This document shows positions 14,793-21,931 of a stretch of 21,931 bases of DNA, piece after piece. Position 1 is the stretch's first letter. Every line of letters starts with the position of its first letter. The position numbers and the translations under genes are program-made. Under the pieces are notes generated by a model that worked only from the letters and a program-made list of their open reading frames with translations, was not told where the DNA came from and ran no database searches. Origin of the DNA: Methanomicrobiales archaeon (GTDB taxonomy: Archaea > Halobacteriota > Methanomicrobia > Methanomicrobiales > JACTUA01). The stretch lies in contig JAJRCO010000117.1 of assembly GCA_028678905.1 (NCBI GenBank), positions 1 through 21,931 on the forward strand, given 5' to 3'.

Positions 14793-14804
14793 AGACACGT
14801 GTCT
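14793..14804. repeat. 12-base palindrome AGACACGTGTCT between convergent genes
   Basis: A perfect 12-base palindrome in the 180-base gap between the 3' ends of hypF and the multicopper oxidase gene. As RNA it would form only a tight loop, so a dyad-symmetric protein site is as likely as a terminator part. Confidence 0.3.
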
Positions 14805-14880
14805 TAATCCTCGAGACTAACCTACCATTCATGCCGTAAAATCCTTAGTTACTTCAAAGATCAAATTCGCAAATTCGTTT

Positions 14881-14895
14881 AAAAAATGAAAAAAA
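14881..14895 (-). terminator. T-run terminator of the multicopper oxidase gene
   Basis: Directly after the TAA of the oxidase gene the minus strand reads seven T, then CA, then six T. This is a typical archaeal oligo-T termination signal. Confidence 0.65.
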
Positions 14896-17103
14896 TTATT
14901 TTGTTGGCCCCGGTACCGGCGGAATTACCTTTGTTGGACCAGGAGGAGCGTTTATAACGAGCTTGTATGGCCTCATCATTTCATTGTCCTCATGGTCGAT
15001 GATGTGACAGTGCCATACATATCCGGGCCCGAAGGTTGGATTGAAGGAGTAGAAGAACGGTGCGTGACCAGTGCCATCCTGTTTTGCATAACGAATGCGG
15101 ATGAAGGTAACCTCACCGGGGTTAGACCGTATAGTATCCTTCCATCCCTGCTCGTTCGCATCGGGCTGCTGTAAGGGGCCGAACAAGTATGGCGACACTT
15201 CCAGATCTAACGGTGAATAGTTGATCGGCCAGGGCGGTCCCCTCTCTCCCATCATATTCAGGTCATTGGGGTTATTAGGATCGAGCGTTCCGCATGGTTC
15301 CAATTCAGCCGGGCAGTCGTTGTACTGCTTTGCGATCCAGTCAGTCAGATAGTTGAAGGTGAAGCTCTGGCGACCGATTACCTGGAACTGGACCAGGTGG
15401 ACATGCATGGGATGGGTATCACCGGTTGTATCAATGAACCTCCATTCTTCAATCGTCCCGGGAGCGGGAGTTTCGCGAAGGACTCCGGCCCATCTCTGCC
15501 CGTTCAGAAGTACTTCCAGTGGTTCACCAGTCGAGCTCATGTCTTCTTTTAGAACCATGTTCCTCGTCACTGCTGGTACAGCTCCGCCGAAATCAGGAAG
15601 AACTGAGTTTAGAGGCTTGGAAGTTAAGTCCGGAGGAGTAACTACGTTCGAACCGACGACAAATCGCATGATTGTCCCATCCAACCCAGGAACGGGAGTT
15701 GTAGCAGGAACATTATCTCCAGGGAACGGGAACTGTGCGGTGTTCGTCATTGTAACATTCCCTTCTACACCAGTGAAGTCGATCAGAATATCAACTCTCT
15801 CTCCTGGTGCGAAGGTAAATTCCGTTAGTTCAACCGGGTTCGCAAGATAGCCCCCGTCACTACCTATCTGGAAGAAGTGCAAGGGGGTTCCATTATCCTG
15901 AATGAAATGAACGGTATAGAATCGAGCATTCGATCCATCCACGAATCGGAGACGGTAGCGTGTCTGATCGACATCCATCCTCGGCCATACCAGGCCATTC
16001 ACCATGATAGTGTTCCCGAAGAATTCGGGCTGCCAATATGGGTGGACATTAGGATTGTTTCCGACTGTGGGGAACCATAGGTCTCCATCTGCTTTAAAGA
16101 TTCGATCCTGGATGGCCAGAGGTACTTCATACTTGAAGTCCGCGATCAGTTTGGGTTCATTCGGTTGCCTGATCAAATAGAATCCTGCAAGGCCGGAGAG
16201 TACATTTAGGCGGGTCATGCCCAGAGCGTGGTCGTGGTAGAACAAGGTGGTGGCCAGCTGGTTGTTCGGATACTCGTAGATCGCGGCGTTTGCACTTGTT
16301 GGTTTTTCTGTGGTGTAATCCGGCCCATGGATACCATTCCAGGTAAACCACTGGTTCGGCCCGCCATCAGAGGTGGAACGATCTTCTCCACCATGCAGAT
16401 GCGTCACGATGGGGATAGGAGACTGGGCCAGTTCGAAGCCCGGTGGGAAGTCTGGACAATTTGGGAAACATTCGAGCATGGGCATACATATCATGCCTGA
16501 GGGATCCAGCATACAGGAGATATTGGCAGGATCTTTGGACTCACAGCCTCCAGACGCGTTTTTGCTACAGATTTTGTTCGGATCTGCCCAGTGAAGAATA
16601 GGATCAACTGGAACGATGCTAGGTCCCGTCAGATCATTGACCCACTTGACTTCCACGATCTTCCCCTTCACAGCCTCAAATGTTCCTGCTGGAGTATTCC
16701 GGACAAAACCCAGAGGTGTGTTGGTAACCGCGAACTTTGCATTCCCTCCGTACCCATATACTGTAGTGTTGGGACACCCCGTAACAGGAGGTAGGAGTTG
16801 CTGCTCGAATTCGGATACGTTGATCACATATGTATCCCTTGCACCATTTGAACTGGTGGGTACCCATACCGGAGGAGCTCCGAAGGGCGGAAACCTGCTG
16901 TTCAGACTATACACAAACTGAGGGATGGTGGTCGGATCTATGGTTCCCTCAATAAGGTACAATGAATTAGGATCCGGTGTTGTTACGGGATCACATACCG
17001 CCGCGACTGGCAGGGCGAACAGGGCAAGCAATGCCAGGAAGCCCAGCAGCATGATCCCCAGCCCTCTTACGGGTGGTTTTTCTCTCAAACGTTTTGTTAG
17101 CAT
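14896..17103 (-). CDS. Secreted multicopper oxidase, CotA/laccase-like
   Basis: About 735 aa (ATG at 17103, GTGA at -5 to -9; an in-frame GTG at 17112 adds three residues). Residues about 10-36 are a basic-then-hydrophobic signal sequence (IMLLGFLALLALFALPVAA), so it acts outside the membrane. Three cupredoxin-like domains follow. All four copper motifs are intact: THLHGG (His235, 237), FYHDHALG (His290, 292), THPMHVH (His564, 567, 569) and WHCHIIDHEDNEMM (His698, Cys699, His700, His704, axial Met709). These bind one type 1 and the trinuclear copper centre that couples substrate oxidation to O2 reduction to water. Domain order and motif wording resemble CotA/bilirubin oxidase. Odd points: a Cys-rich insertion (six Cys at 179-216) just before the first motif, and a PGPTK repeat at the C-terminus. 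Codon choice looks more A/T-rich than in the left half. Substrate unknown (metal ion, phenol and O2 scavenging are all possible). Confidence 0.93.
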   Translation of the reverse strand: MLTKRLREKPPVRGLGIMLLGFLALLALFALPVAAVCDPVTTPDPNSLYLIEGTIDPTTIPQFVYSLNSRFPPFGAPPVWVPTSSNGARDTYVINVSEFEQQLLPPVTGCPNTTVYGYGGNAKFAVTNTPLGFVRNTPAGTFEAVKGKIVEVKWVNDLTGPSIVPVDPILHWADPNKICSKNASGGCESKDPANISCMLDPSGMICMPMLECFPNCPDFPPGFELAQSPIPIVTHLHGGEDRSTSDGGPNQWFTWNGIHGPDYTTEKPTSANAAIYEYPNNQLATTLFYHDHALGMTRLNVLSGLAGFYLIRQPNEPKLIADFKYEVPLAIQDRIFKADGDLWFPTVGNNPNVHPYWQPEFFGNTIMVNGLVWPRMDVDQTRYRLRFVDGSNARFYTVHFIQDNGTPLHFFQIGSDGGYLANPVELTEFTFAPGERVDILIDFTGVEGNVTMTNTAQFPFPGDNVPATTPVPGLDGTIMRFVVGSNVVTPPDLTSKPLNSVLPDFGGAVPAVTRNMVLKEDMSSTGEPLEVLLNGQRWAGVLRETPAPGTIEEWRFIDTTGDTHPMHVHLVQFQVIGRQSFTFNYLTDWIAKQYNDCPAELEPCGTLDPNNPNDLNMMGERGPPWPINYSPLDLEVSPYLFGPLQQPDANEQGWKDTIRSNPGEVTFIRIRYAKQDGTGHAPFFYSFNPTFGPGYVWHCHIIDHEDNEMMRPYKLVINAPPGPTKVIPPVPGPTK

Positions 17104-17144
17104 AATTCTCACTTTACCTTGATTTTCTTCTGTCTTTACGATAG

Positions 17145-17158
17145 CATCCTGAAGGATG
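17145..17158. promoter_or_regulatory. Candidate operator at the oxidase transcription start
   Basis: CATCCT-GA-AGGATG is an inverted repeat with a two-base spacer. It covers the position (about 17152) where transcription of the oxidase gene would start from the TATA-like element at 17173-17183, which is the typical place for an archaeal repressor site. Confidence 0.35.
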
Positions 17159-17172
17159 TAGGGCGTGATGCG

Positions 17173-17183
17173 AATTATTATCC
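17173..17183 (-). promoter_or_regulatory. Candidate TATA box of the multicopper oxidase gene
   Basis: The minus strand reads GGATAATAATT. Start of transcription would be near 17152, giving a leader of roughly 50 bases. Confidence 0.4.
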
Positions 17184-17328
17184 TATGTCTCGTCTTGCTG
17201 TCTCACATCCCTCCTCGAGCTGAAAGCGTGTAGATCATTTCTGGCATAAAAAGGTTATGGCGAGGAGAAAATGTAAGATCCGGGTTTTAATTTTGATTGT
17301 CATTCTTAAACTTGCTGATAAAGAGTAT

Positions 17329-17382
17329 TTGGAATATCTTAATTTATTCAAAATATATGATAACTTAAGGTGAATATTCCAA
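17329..17382. repeat. Long inverted repeat in the oxidase/CBS intergenic region
   Basis: The outer arms TTGGAATAT and ATATTCCAA are perfect over nine bases; the inner arms CTTAA and TTAAG add five more, with GTGA bulged on the right side. It could fold as RNA or bind a dimeric regulator. No gene reads through it in the layout seen here. Confidence 0.4.
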
Positions 17383-17439
17383 AATTCCAAAAAGTTTCAG
17401 ACTGTTAAAAAAATTTAAAGATCTGATTATTTAGAGAAG

Positions 17440-17463
17440 TTCTTCCTGTTTTCGTAGGAAGAA
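17440..17463. repeat. Eight-base-pair hairpin upstream of the CBS gene
   Basis: TTCTTCCT (17440-17447) and AGGAAGAA (17456-17463) are perfectly complementary around an eight-base loop. It lies about 80 bases before the CBS TATA box. Confidence 0.35.
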
Positions 17464-17541
17464 GCACCACGAACCTTTCTCTTGTGCAAGCAAACTCATT
17501 CCTTCCCTATCATCCCTTTACTTCATGAGAACGCCGTAACC

Positions 17542-17549
17542 TTTTTATA
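17542..17549 (+). promoter_or_regulatory. TATA box of the CBS gene
   Basis: TTTTTATA, centred about 26 bases before 17571, leaves a very short leader carrying GAGGT (17572-17576) before the ATG at 17583. Confidence 0.55.
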
Positions 17550-17582
17550 GTATCTTCGAAACCTGACTACCGAGGTATCATC

Positions 17583-18005
17583 ATGACTGCCTTTGAATGC
17601 TGTAATACTGATGTCGTGAGTGCTTCACCGGATGCGAAGGTGATGGAAGTTGTCCGGATGATGGATGAGAAAAATGTCGGTTGTGTGATTATCGTCGAAA
17701 AACAGATGCCGGTGGGGATTATCACCGATCGCGACGTCGTACTCCGGGTGATGGGTAAAGAGAAAGACCCGAAGAAGATTGCGGTCCGCGACGTGATGAC
17801 CAAGGATCCTGTCGTCGTAGAGGGGGGAAAAGGTCTTTTCGAAGCGATGCGCAAGTTCGAGGGGAAAAATTTCCGGAGAATGCCGGTCGTGGATGAACGG
17901 GGTCGCGTGACCGGAATCCTGACCACGGATGACATGATACGCCTCTTATCCAAGGAGCTCTCTTTTATCACTACGGTGATACAAGCACAAACCCCGAATA
18001 TCTAG
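17583..18005 (+). CDS. Two-CBS-domain protein
   Basis: A 140-aa cytoplasmic protein made almost wholly of a CBS pair (Bateman module). CBS1 is residues about 8-60: VVSASPDAKVMEVVRMMDEK, then GCVIIVEKQMPVGIITDRDV. CBS2 is about 70-125: VRDVMTKDPVVVEGGKGLFEAM, then RRMPVVDERGRVTGILTTDDM. The GIITDRD and GILTTDD endings are the usual adenosine-phosphate binding motif (T/SxxD). Stand-alone CBS pairs bind AMP, ATP or SAM and act as energy sensors on a partner that cannot be named here. Start ATG at 17583 has GAGGT six bases upstream. It has its own TATA box and a T6 run just after the stop, so it is monocistronic. Confidence 0.92.
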   Translation: MTAFECCNTDVVSASPDAKVMEVVRMMDEKNVGCVIIVEKQMPVGIITDRDVVLRVMGKEKDPKKIAVRDVMTKDPVVVEGGKGLFEAMRKFEGKNFRRMPVVDERGRVTGILTTDDMIRLLSKELSFITTVIQAQTPNI

Positions 18006-18008
18006 ATC

Positions 18009-18014
18009 TTTTTT
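18009..18014 (+). terminator. T6 terminator of the CBS gene
   Basis: Six T begin four bases after the CBS stop codon, without a hairpin in front, as is common in archaea. Confidence 0.5.
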
Positions 18015-18055
18015 ACAAATTTACATAAGAGGTCTTTACTTTCAGTGTGGAAGAT

Positions 18056-18101
18056 GGTATCGTCATACCGGTAAGATGACGAAGTCCTGGCCTCGTCATC
18101 T
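18056..18101. repeat. Overlapping, mutually exclusive hairpins between convergent genes
   Basis: Copies of TCGTCAT at 18060-18066 and 18093-18099 flank the inverse ATGACGA at 18076-18082. The middle copy can pair left (7 bp) or right (AGATGACGA with TCGTCATCT, 9 bp, 10-base loop). If it pairs right, the left copy can form its own small hairpin GGTAT-CGTC-ATACC. It lies in the 220-base gap between the CBS and PEGA genes; a bidirectional transcript end or a small RNA are both possible. Confidence 0.4.
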
Positions 18102-18228
18102 CGCATCTTTCGTACACGAACGGTATGCCCCAATTCAAGATCTTCATATAAAAATATTCCCTGTACGGTACCTGACAGCATGGAGAGAGGCCTGATCGAT
18201 GGATAAGACAAGAGTATTCCAAAAAAGA

Positions 18229-19827
18229 TTAATTATTGGACTCGATCCTCAGCGTTACATCCGCAAAATGTCCTTCGATGGAGATGTTATAGATACCCCC
18301 CTTGTAGAGTCTCACGGTTTTGGACGGAATAGAACCGAATCTCGGCGAATAGCCGTCTTCCAGAACCGTTTCCCCAGTTACTGTGTCCATCACCGTTATG
18401 GTGAAGGTCGATTTTTCATCGATACGGTTGACGTTTTTACAGACGAACGTCTTGGTATAATCCAGATAGCAGACATCCCTTGCGGTGATCGGAGGGACCA
18501 CGTCCCAGGAAAGGGACAGCGGGGGATTCACCAGCACATATTCGAGTACCTGATTATCCCTGGCCAGTTCCAGCTGTTTTTCCAGATACGGCGGGGAGAC
18601 GGGATGCCCGTTCACCGTTGGGTGCGTTTCTGGCTGGGCACGGGGATTGTATTGCACTATAACGGGAGCCGCACTCTGCTCGGGCGTTGCCATAGCCAGG
18701 GGAGGGGCCGGGGGGATGAGAAATCCATAAGCAAATACCGTCACCAGGCATAACAGCAGGGCGAAGACACCCACATGGGCGATCGCTCTCTTCCGTGCAA
18801 CCGGACTGGTACGCAGACCCTTCTTATAGAGATAAATCGAGAGCCGGGACTCATCAGGTATCCTGATACTTCTTCGCTCTTTCTCATGTCCTGCGAGGGC
18901 ACAGGAAACCTGATAAGGGCCATTAAGCAAAGAGAGGAGCACGGGGGAATTTCCCCGGTATTCTCCGTTAATGAACACTCTTGCGCTAGAGGGATTGGTA
19001 TTGATTTCTACCAGATGGTATTTTTTCTCTTCCGGTAGCTGCACTTCAAGAGTCGTATCCGATGTCACCAGGATTGATTTTCTGATCTCCTGGTATCCGG
19101 GGAGCGAACATAACATGGAATGCTGTCCCCCGGTCAGGTTCGAAACGGTGAGCGGAGCGATCCCCTTGTACACACCGTCGATAAATACATTAGATCGGGA
19201 TGGGTCTGTCTTGATGGTAAGAGTAATGGCGGGAAGAGGTGTCATTCTGAACTCGGTGACGGTATTTTCCGGTATGGTGACGGTATGAATGGCATCCTCA
19301 TATCCCTCTTTTTCGGAGCGAAGAGTATGCACACCTAAAGGAAGTGAAATGGTAAGCGGTGTGCTGCCCAGGGTCTTATTTTCGATGAAGATAGTGGCCC
19401 CGGCCGGGTTCGAGGTGATGAACAGAGATTGATGAGTCTGGGCAGACGGTATCGCCCGCCAGGTGAATTCATCCTCTGTTGAACGATCCGAATTAGGACC
19501 GATTCCCAAGACCTTCATCCACATCGATACCGCTGTAGAAGCAGCATCTTCCTGCATCCCTTTTTCCACAAGGTATCTGAAGAGGAAAACCCGGTAGTCG
19601 TCCGGTGATCCGCTTTTTTTCTGTTCAAGAATCCTGGTCGGAATGTCGGCTTCCAATGACTGTTTCACTATTGAAAATTCTTCTGTTTTCAGTTCTCCCC
19701 CCAGATCGGCCCACACTGAGGCAAAACTCTGTGGATCTCGCAGAATCGTCACTCCGTAAAGGGCGATGATATTGCGGAGGATCTTTTCAAAGCCCGGTCG
19801 TTCGGGAGTACGATGCATATCGAGCAT
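18229..19827 (-). CDS. Membrane protein with three PEGA domains
   Basis: A 532-aa protein. Residues 10-110 are alpha-helical (YGVTILRDPQSFASVWADLG ... AASTAVSMWMKVLG), resembling a helical module often found at the ends of prokaryotic signalling proteins, function unknown. Three PEGA beta domains follow at about 134-198, 201-266 and 271-336, each with the N-P-x-x-A/S-x-V-F-I-x-G-x-x-x-G-x-x-P-L pattern. Basic residues (LRTSPVARKRAIA) precede one membrane helix at about 349-373, so by the positive-inside rule the PEGA part faces the cytoplasm and residues 374-532 are outside. That ectodomain has two Cys (453, 463) that could form a disulfide. The ATG at 19827 has no clear Shine-Dalgarno but a TATA-like element at 19861-19870 at suitable distance; a second ATG lies at 19818. 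Confidence 0.85.
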   Translation of the reverse strand: MLDMHRTPERPGFEKILRNIIALYGVTILRDPQSFASVWADLGGELKTEEFSIVKQSLEADIPTRILEQKKSGSPDDYRVFLFRYLVEKGMQEDAASTAVSMWMKVLGIGPNSDRSTEDEFTWRAIPSAQTHQSLFITSNPAGATIFIENKTLGSTPLTISLPLGVHTLRSEKEGYEDAIHTVTIPENTVTEFRMTPLPAITLTIKTDPSRSNVFIDGVYKGIAPLTVSNLTGGQHSMLCSLPGYQEIRKSILVTSDTTLEVQLPEEKKYHLVEINTNPSSARVFINGEYRGNSPVLLSLLNGPYQVSCALAGHEKERRSIRIPDESRLSIYLYKKGLRTSPVARKRAIAHVGVFALLLCLVTVFAYGFLIPPAPPLAMATPEQSAAPVIVQYNPRAQPETHPTVNGHPVSPPYLEKQLELARDNQVLEYVLVNPPLSLSWDVVPPITARDVCYLDYTKTFVCKNVNRIDEKSTFTITVMDTVTGETVLEDGYSPRFGSIPSKTVRLYKGGIYNISIEGHFADVTLRIESNN

Positions 19828-19860
19828 AGGTATACCAATTTCTGTTTGATGACCGTTATC

Positions 19861-19870
19861 CCATATAGAG
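19861..19870 (-). promoter_or_regulatory. Candidate TATA box of the PEGA gene
   Basis: Minus strand CTCTATATGG, centred about 26 bases before 19840, which would give a leader of about 13 bases. Confidence 0.4.
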
Positions 19871-20079
19871 ATTACCCCTGTTCTCGAAACGAAGTGTGCC
19901 GAATACCTTCCTACCTGAGGAGTATCTCATTCATAACAGCACAGATTCTTCAATGATACGACCCTTTCAGGAGAGATGTTTTTCAATTATTCCTTTATCA
20001 CTATGAAAATTTTTAAAATTTTTCCTTTCTTTAACAGTACCCAATTCGCCTGACACTGAAATAACCCCCGGCACACAAA

Positions 20080-20087
20080 TTTATATA
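20080..20087 (+). promoter_or_regulatory. TATA box of the PKD gene
   Basis: TTTATATA is a close match to the archaeal consensus. It predicts a start near 20110 and a leader of about 30 bases that includes AGGGGTG (20127-20133). Confidence 0.6.
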
Positions 20088-20139
20088 GACGGCGGACAAG
20101 TAAACCAATCCCGGAAATAATGCACCAGGGGTGTCTGGG

Positions 20140-21795
20140 ATGATCCAGAGAAAGAAAATACGGTACAGTCTCCTCTTGGTTATTATCAGTATCGTTATCC
20201 TGGCAATTCCCGGTTCTGGACTGGATACCTCACCCCCGGATGCAGGATTCTCGATGAATGTTTCGTCCGGTGCACCGCCGCTGTCCGTGCAATTTTTGGA
20301 TGGGTCCATGGGGAATAATCTCTCTTATCTGTGGAATTTCGGGGACGGCTCAACGGATACAAGCATCAATCCCCTCCACATCTATACTGCGGAGGGTATA
20401 TTCCAGGTAACCCTCACCGTCTCCAATGAAGCGGGGACGGACAGCATCTCTCATCAGCTAGAGGTAGTACGAAATTCCGCGCTCAATCCTCCGGTATCCA
20501 ACTTTTCCGTCAGTATCACTGAAGGTTCCTTTCCTCTTCCCGTCCAGTTCACCGATCAATCCACAGGAGATATTCTCACCTATCAGTGGAATTTTGGTGA
20601 TGGATCGGTATCTGAAATTCCGAACCCCAATCACGTCTACGGATCACCGGGGAACTTCACCGTATCACTGAATGTGAGCAATGCTGCCGGTTCTGATATC
20701 TATCAGGCGGTCATCAGAGTAACAGACGCGGATTTCACTCAGAATACTGGCTCTCCTCCCGTGGCGGGATTTCTGGCGAACCGAACGGAGGGGGAGATCC
20801 CCCTCCCCATCTTATTTTCAGACATCTCCACCGGCCCCGTAAGCGACTATTACTGGGAATTTGGAGATAATGCCACATCAACAGAGAAGAATCCGGTTCA
20901 CCTCTACATCACACCAGGAACTTATACGGTGCACCTTTTTGTTAACGGGACTCTGGGATCATCCTGGGAGAATAAGACCGCGTATATCAACGCCACAGGG
21001 ATCAGGGCTAGCTTCTCCGGTGATCCGACGATTGGTAAAGCCCCTCTTACCGTACAATTCACCGATGAATCCTCCGAAGATAATCTTTCGTATTTCTGGG
21101 AATTTGGGGACGGGAACACCTCCGAGGAGATCGATCCACAGCACACCTATGCCGAACCAGGTAGATACAATGTCTCCCTTCGGATCAATTCCTCCGTAAA
21201 CCTCCCTTTCTGGGAGAACAGGACCGAGTACATCCGGGTGTATTCATTCGAACCGGAAGTTGAATTTGACGTGGACCCCTCGGATGGGTACGCACCCCTG
21301 ACCGTCAGCTTCATCGATCTCTCCCCAATCGAAGGAATCATCACCTGGGAGTGGGATTTTGGAGATGGATACCGGGGAATTGGAGAAACTTCGGCCCATA
21401 CCTTCAGCGAGGCAGGGAAGTACTCGGTCATGCTGAATGTGTCAACGGAAAATGATACCTTTTCCACCATGAAAAGGAACATCGTAACAGTGCTGGAAGA
21501 TACCGAGGACACGACACACACCGTGGCCCCCAAACCCGTAAAGACCACCATGGTGACGATACCTGCAGCGACTCCAACGCCCACAATAGCCCCAGTGTCG
21601 AGCAGTTCTATCGCTCTCTACACGCTAAATTTTACCGGTATCGAGCTGCGCACCCTGGATGACGGAAATCAGCAGGTCGCGCTGAGCCGCAGTGTCCTGG
21701 AAACAGAAGGGATTCAGGTAGGAGAGGATGCAGATCAACTCACCCTCAGCTACCCCACGTATACTCCACACCATCAACCGGACAGATCAGCGTGA
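20140..21795 (+). CDS. Secreted surface protein with five PKD domains; frame interrupted near 21766
   Basis: A 551-aa frame from ATG 20140 (AGGGGTG six bases upstream; a GTG at 20131 overlaps that site). Residues 5-27 are a signal sequence (RYSLLLVIISIVILAIPGSG). Five PKD repeats follow at about 32-110, 117-195, 205-285, 288-369 and 370-452, each with a W-x-FGD motif (WNFGDG, WNFGDG, WEFGDN, WEFGDG, WDFGDG) and a closing Y-x-x-x-G-x-Y/F-x-V strand. Many NxS/T sites suggest heavy N-glycosylation. A Thr/Pro linker (about 460-487) leads to a further domain. That domain stops abnormally at 21793-21795; one base later in frame, 21767-21931 stays open for 55 codons of protein-like sequence (RDVIHVVIDSIRMKS, AYFDTELVTIANNSRISGS). 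Hence the true gene continues past the window and this stop reflects a one-base shift. Role: cell-surface adhesion or structure. Confidence 0.88.
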   Translation: MIQRKKIRYSLLLVIISIVILAIPGSGLDTSPPDAGFSMNVSSGAPPLSVQFLDGSMGNNLSYLWNFGDGSTDTSINPLHIYTAEGIFQVTLTVSNEAGTDSISHQLEVVRNSALNPPVSNFSVSITEGSFPLPVQFTDQSTGDILTYQWNFGDGSVSEIPNPNHVYGSPGNFTVSLNVSNAAGSDIYQAVIRVTDADFTQNTGSPPVAGFLANRTEGEIPLPILFSDISTGPVSDYYWEFGDNATSTEKNPVHLYITPGTYTVHLFVNGTLGSSWENKTAYINATGIRASFSGDPTIGKAPLTVQFTDESSEDNLSYFWEFGDGNTSEEIDPQHTYAEPGRYNVSLRINSSVNLPFWENRTEYIRVYSFEPEVEFDVDPSDGYAPLTVSFIDLSPIEGIITWEWDFGDGYRGIGETSAHTFSEAGKYSVMLNVSTENDTFSTMKRNIVTVLEDTEDTTHTVAPKPVKTTMVTIPAATPTPTIAPVSSSSIALYTLNFTGIELRTLDDGNQQVALSRSVLETEGIQVGEDADQLTLSYPTYTPHHQPDRSA

Positions 21796-21931
21796 CGTGA
21801 TTCACGTTGTGATAGATTCGATACGAATGAAAAGCACCCTGATCTCGGGACCCTTTGACCATGGTAATCTCTCCGCCTATTTCGACACGGAGCTTGTAAC
21901 GATCGCCAATAATTCTCGGATCAGCGGGTCG
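21767..21931 (+). pseudogene. Frame-shifted continuation of the PKD protein (runs off the window)
   Basis: Reading from CAC at 21767, one base out of phase with the upstream frame, there are 55 codons without a stop up to the window edge, beginning HTINRTDQRDVIHVV. The wording resembles the C-terminal domain that follows PKD/Thr-Pro linkers in other methanogen surface proteins. There is no start codon with a ribosome binding site nearby, so this is not a separate gene. Removing one C from the CC at 21766-21767 would fuse it to the PKD frame (YPTYT then HTINRT). It is either a sequencing error, a real inactivating mutation, or less likely a recoding site. Confidence 0.7.

Larger units (their letters stand above)
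17104..17582. other. 479-bp divergent intergenic region between oxidase and CBS genes
   Basis: No gene seen. It holds the oxidase promoter (about 17145-17183) and the CBS promoter (17542-17549). Between them are a long inverted repeat, TTGGAATAT (17329-17337) with ATATTCCAA (17374-17382) and inner CTTAA/TTAAG (17338-17342/17365-17369), and a hairpin at 17440-17463 (TTCTTCCT/AGGAAGAA, 8-base loop). Direct TTCCAAAA repeats occur at 17377-17392. The stretch is markedly AT-rich. Confidence 0.6.
19828..20139. other. 312-bp divergent intergenic region between PEGA and PKD genes
   Basis: No gene seen. The left end carries the PEGA promoter and the right end the PKD promoter. The middle is AT-rich with a tract AAAATTTTTAAAATTTTT near 20007-20024 that may bend or be nucleosome/chromatin-protein bound; nothing else is recognised. 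Confidence 0.55.

Noticed and set aside
18002..18211. 69-codon minus-strand frames in the CBS/PEGA gap
   Set aside because: No Shine-Dalgarno and no family; only the last 34 codons look at all protein-like, so it is kept as a remark in the findings and not listed as a gene.
1..21931. CRISPR arrays, transposons, phage genes or defence islands
   Set aside because: No regularly spaced repeats, transposase motifs, integrase or toxin-antitoxin-like pairs were seen on reading both strands; the helicase alone is not evidence of a defence system.

Overview
The window reads as chromosomal DNA of a methanogenic euryarchaeon, most likely of the Methanomicrobiales (Methanoregula/Methanolinea/Methanosphaerula-like). 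Evidence seen directly: archaeal-type ribosomal proteins S15 and S3Ae, the rare methanogen-type seryl-tRNA synthetase, archaeal ApgM phosphoglycerate mutase, a Pcc1 KEOPS subunit, TATA-box promoters, leaderless or short-leader starts, and surface proteins built from PKD and PEGA domains. The genus is inference.

Layout. (1) Positions 1-945, minus strand: tRNA-Gly(CCC), then an ACT-domain protein that starts one base after the tRNA, then tsaC/sua5 (cut by the window edge). (2) Positions 1471-8454, plus strand: a tightly packed information-processing block, rps15 - DHH/RecJ-like nuclease - pcc1 - serS - rps3ae, followed by apgM, a bactofilin-like beta-helix protein and a SAM methyltransferase. 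ATGA overlaps join DHH/pcc1 and beta-helix/methyltransferase. (3) Positions 8469-12400, minus strand: a 76-aa orphan gene with its own promoter, and upstream of it an overlapping three-gene operon (winged-helix protein, COG1497-type regulator, archaeal superfamily II helicase with a zinc ribbon). (4) hypF (12481-14715, plus), divergent from that operon and apparently sharing one symmetric TATA element with it. (5) Accessory, lower-GC-looking part, 14716-21931: a secreted CotA/laccase-like multicopper oxidase (minus), a two-CBS-domain protein (plus), a membrane PEGA protein (minus), and a secreted five-PKD-repeat protein (plus) whose frame is broken by a one-base shift near 21766 and continues past the window end.

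How the parts relate. TsaC and Pcc1 belong to the same t6A tRNA-modification pathway and sit about 3 kb apart on opposite strands. SerRS, S15 and S3Ae serve translation. HypF matures [NiFe]-hydrogenases, which fits a hydrogenotrophic methanogen, but no other hyp gene is in view. The surface/accessory genes at the right are all separately promoted.

No CRISPR array, transposase, phage gene or recognised defence system was seen. The items most worth following are the complete copper sites of a multicopper oxidase in a presumed strict anaerobe, the frameshifted PKD protein, the shared hypF/regulator TATA box, the tRNA-abutting start codon, and mutually exclusive hairpins at 18056-18101.
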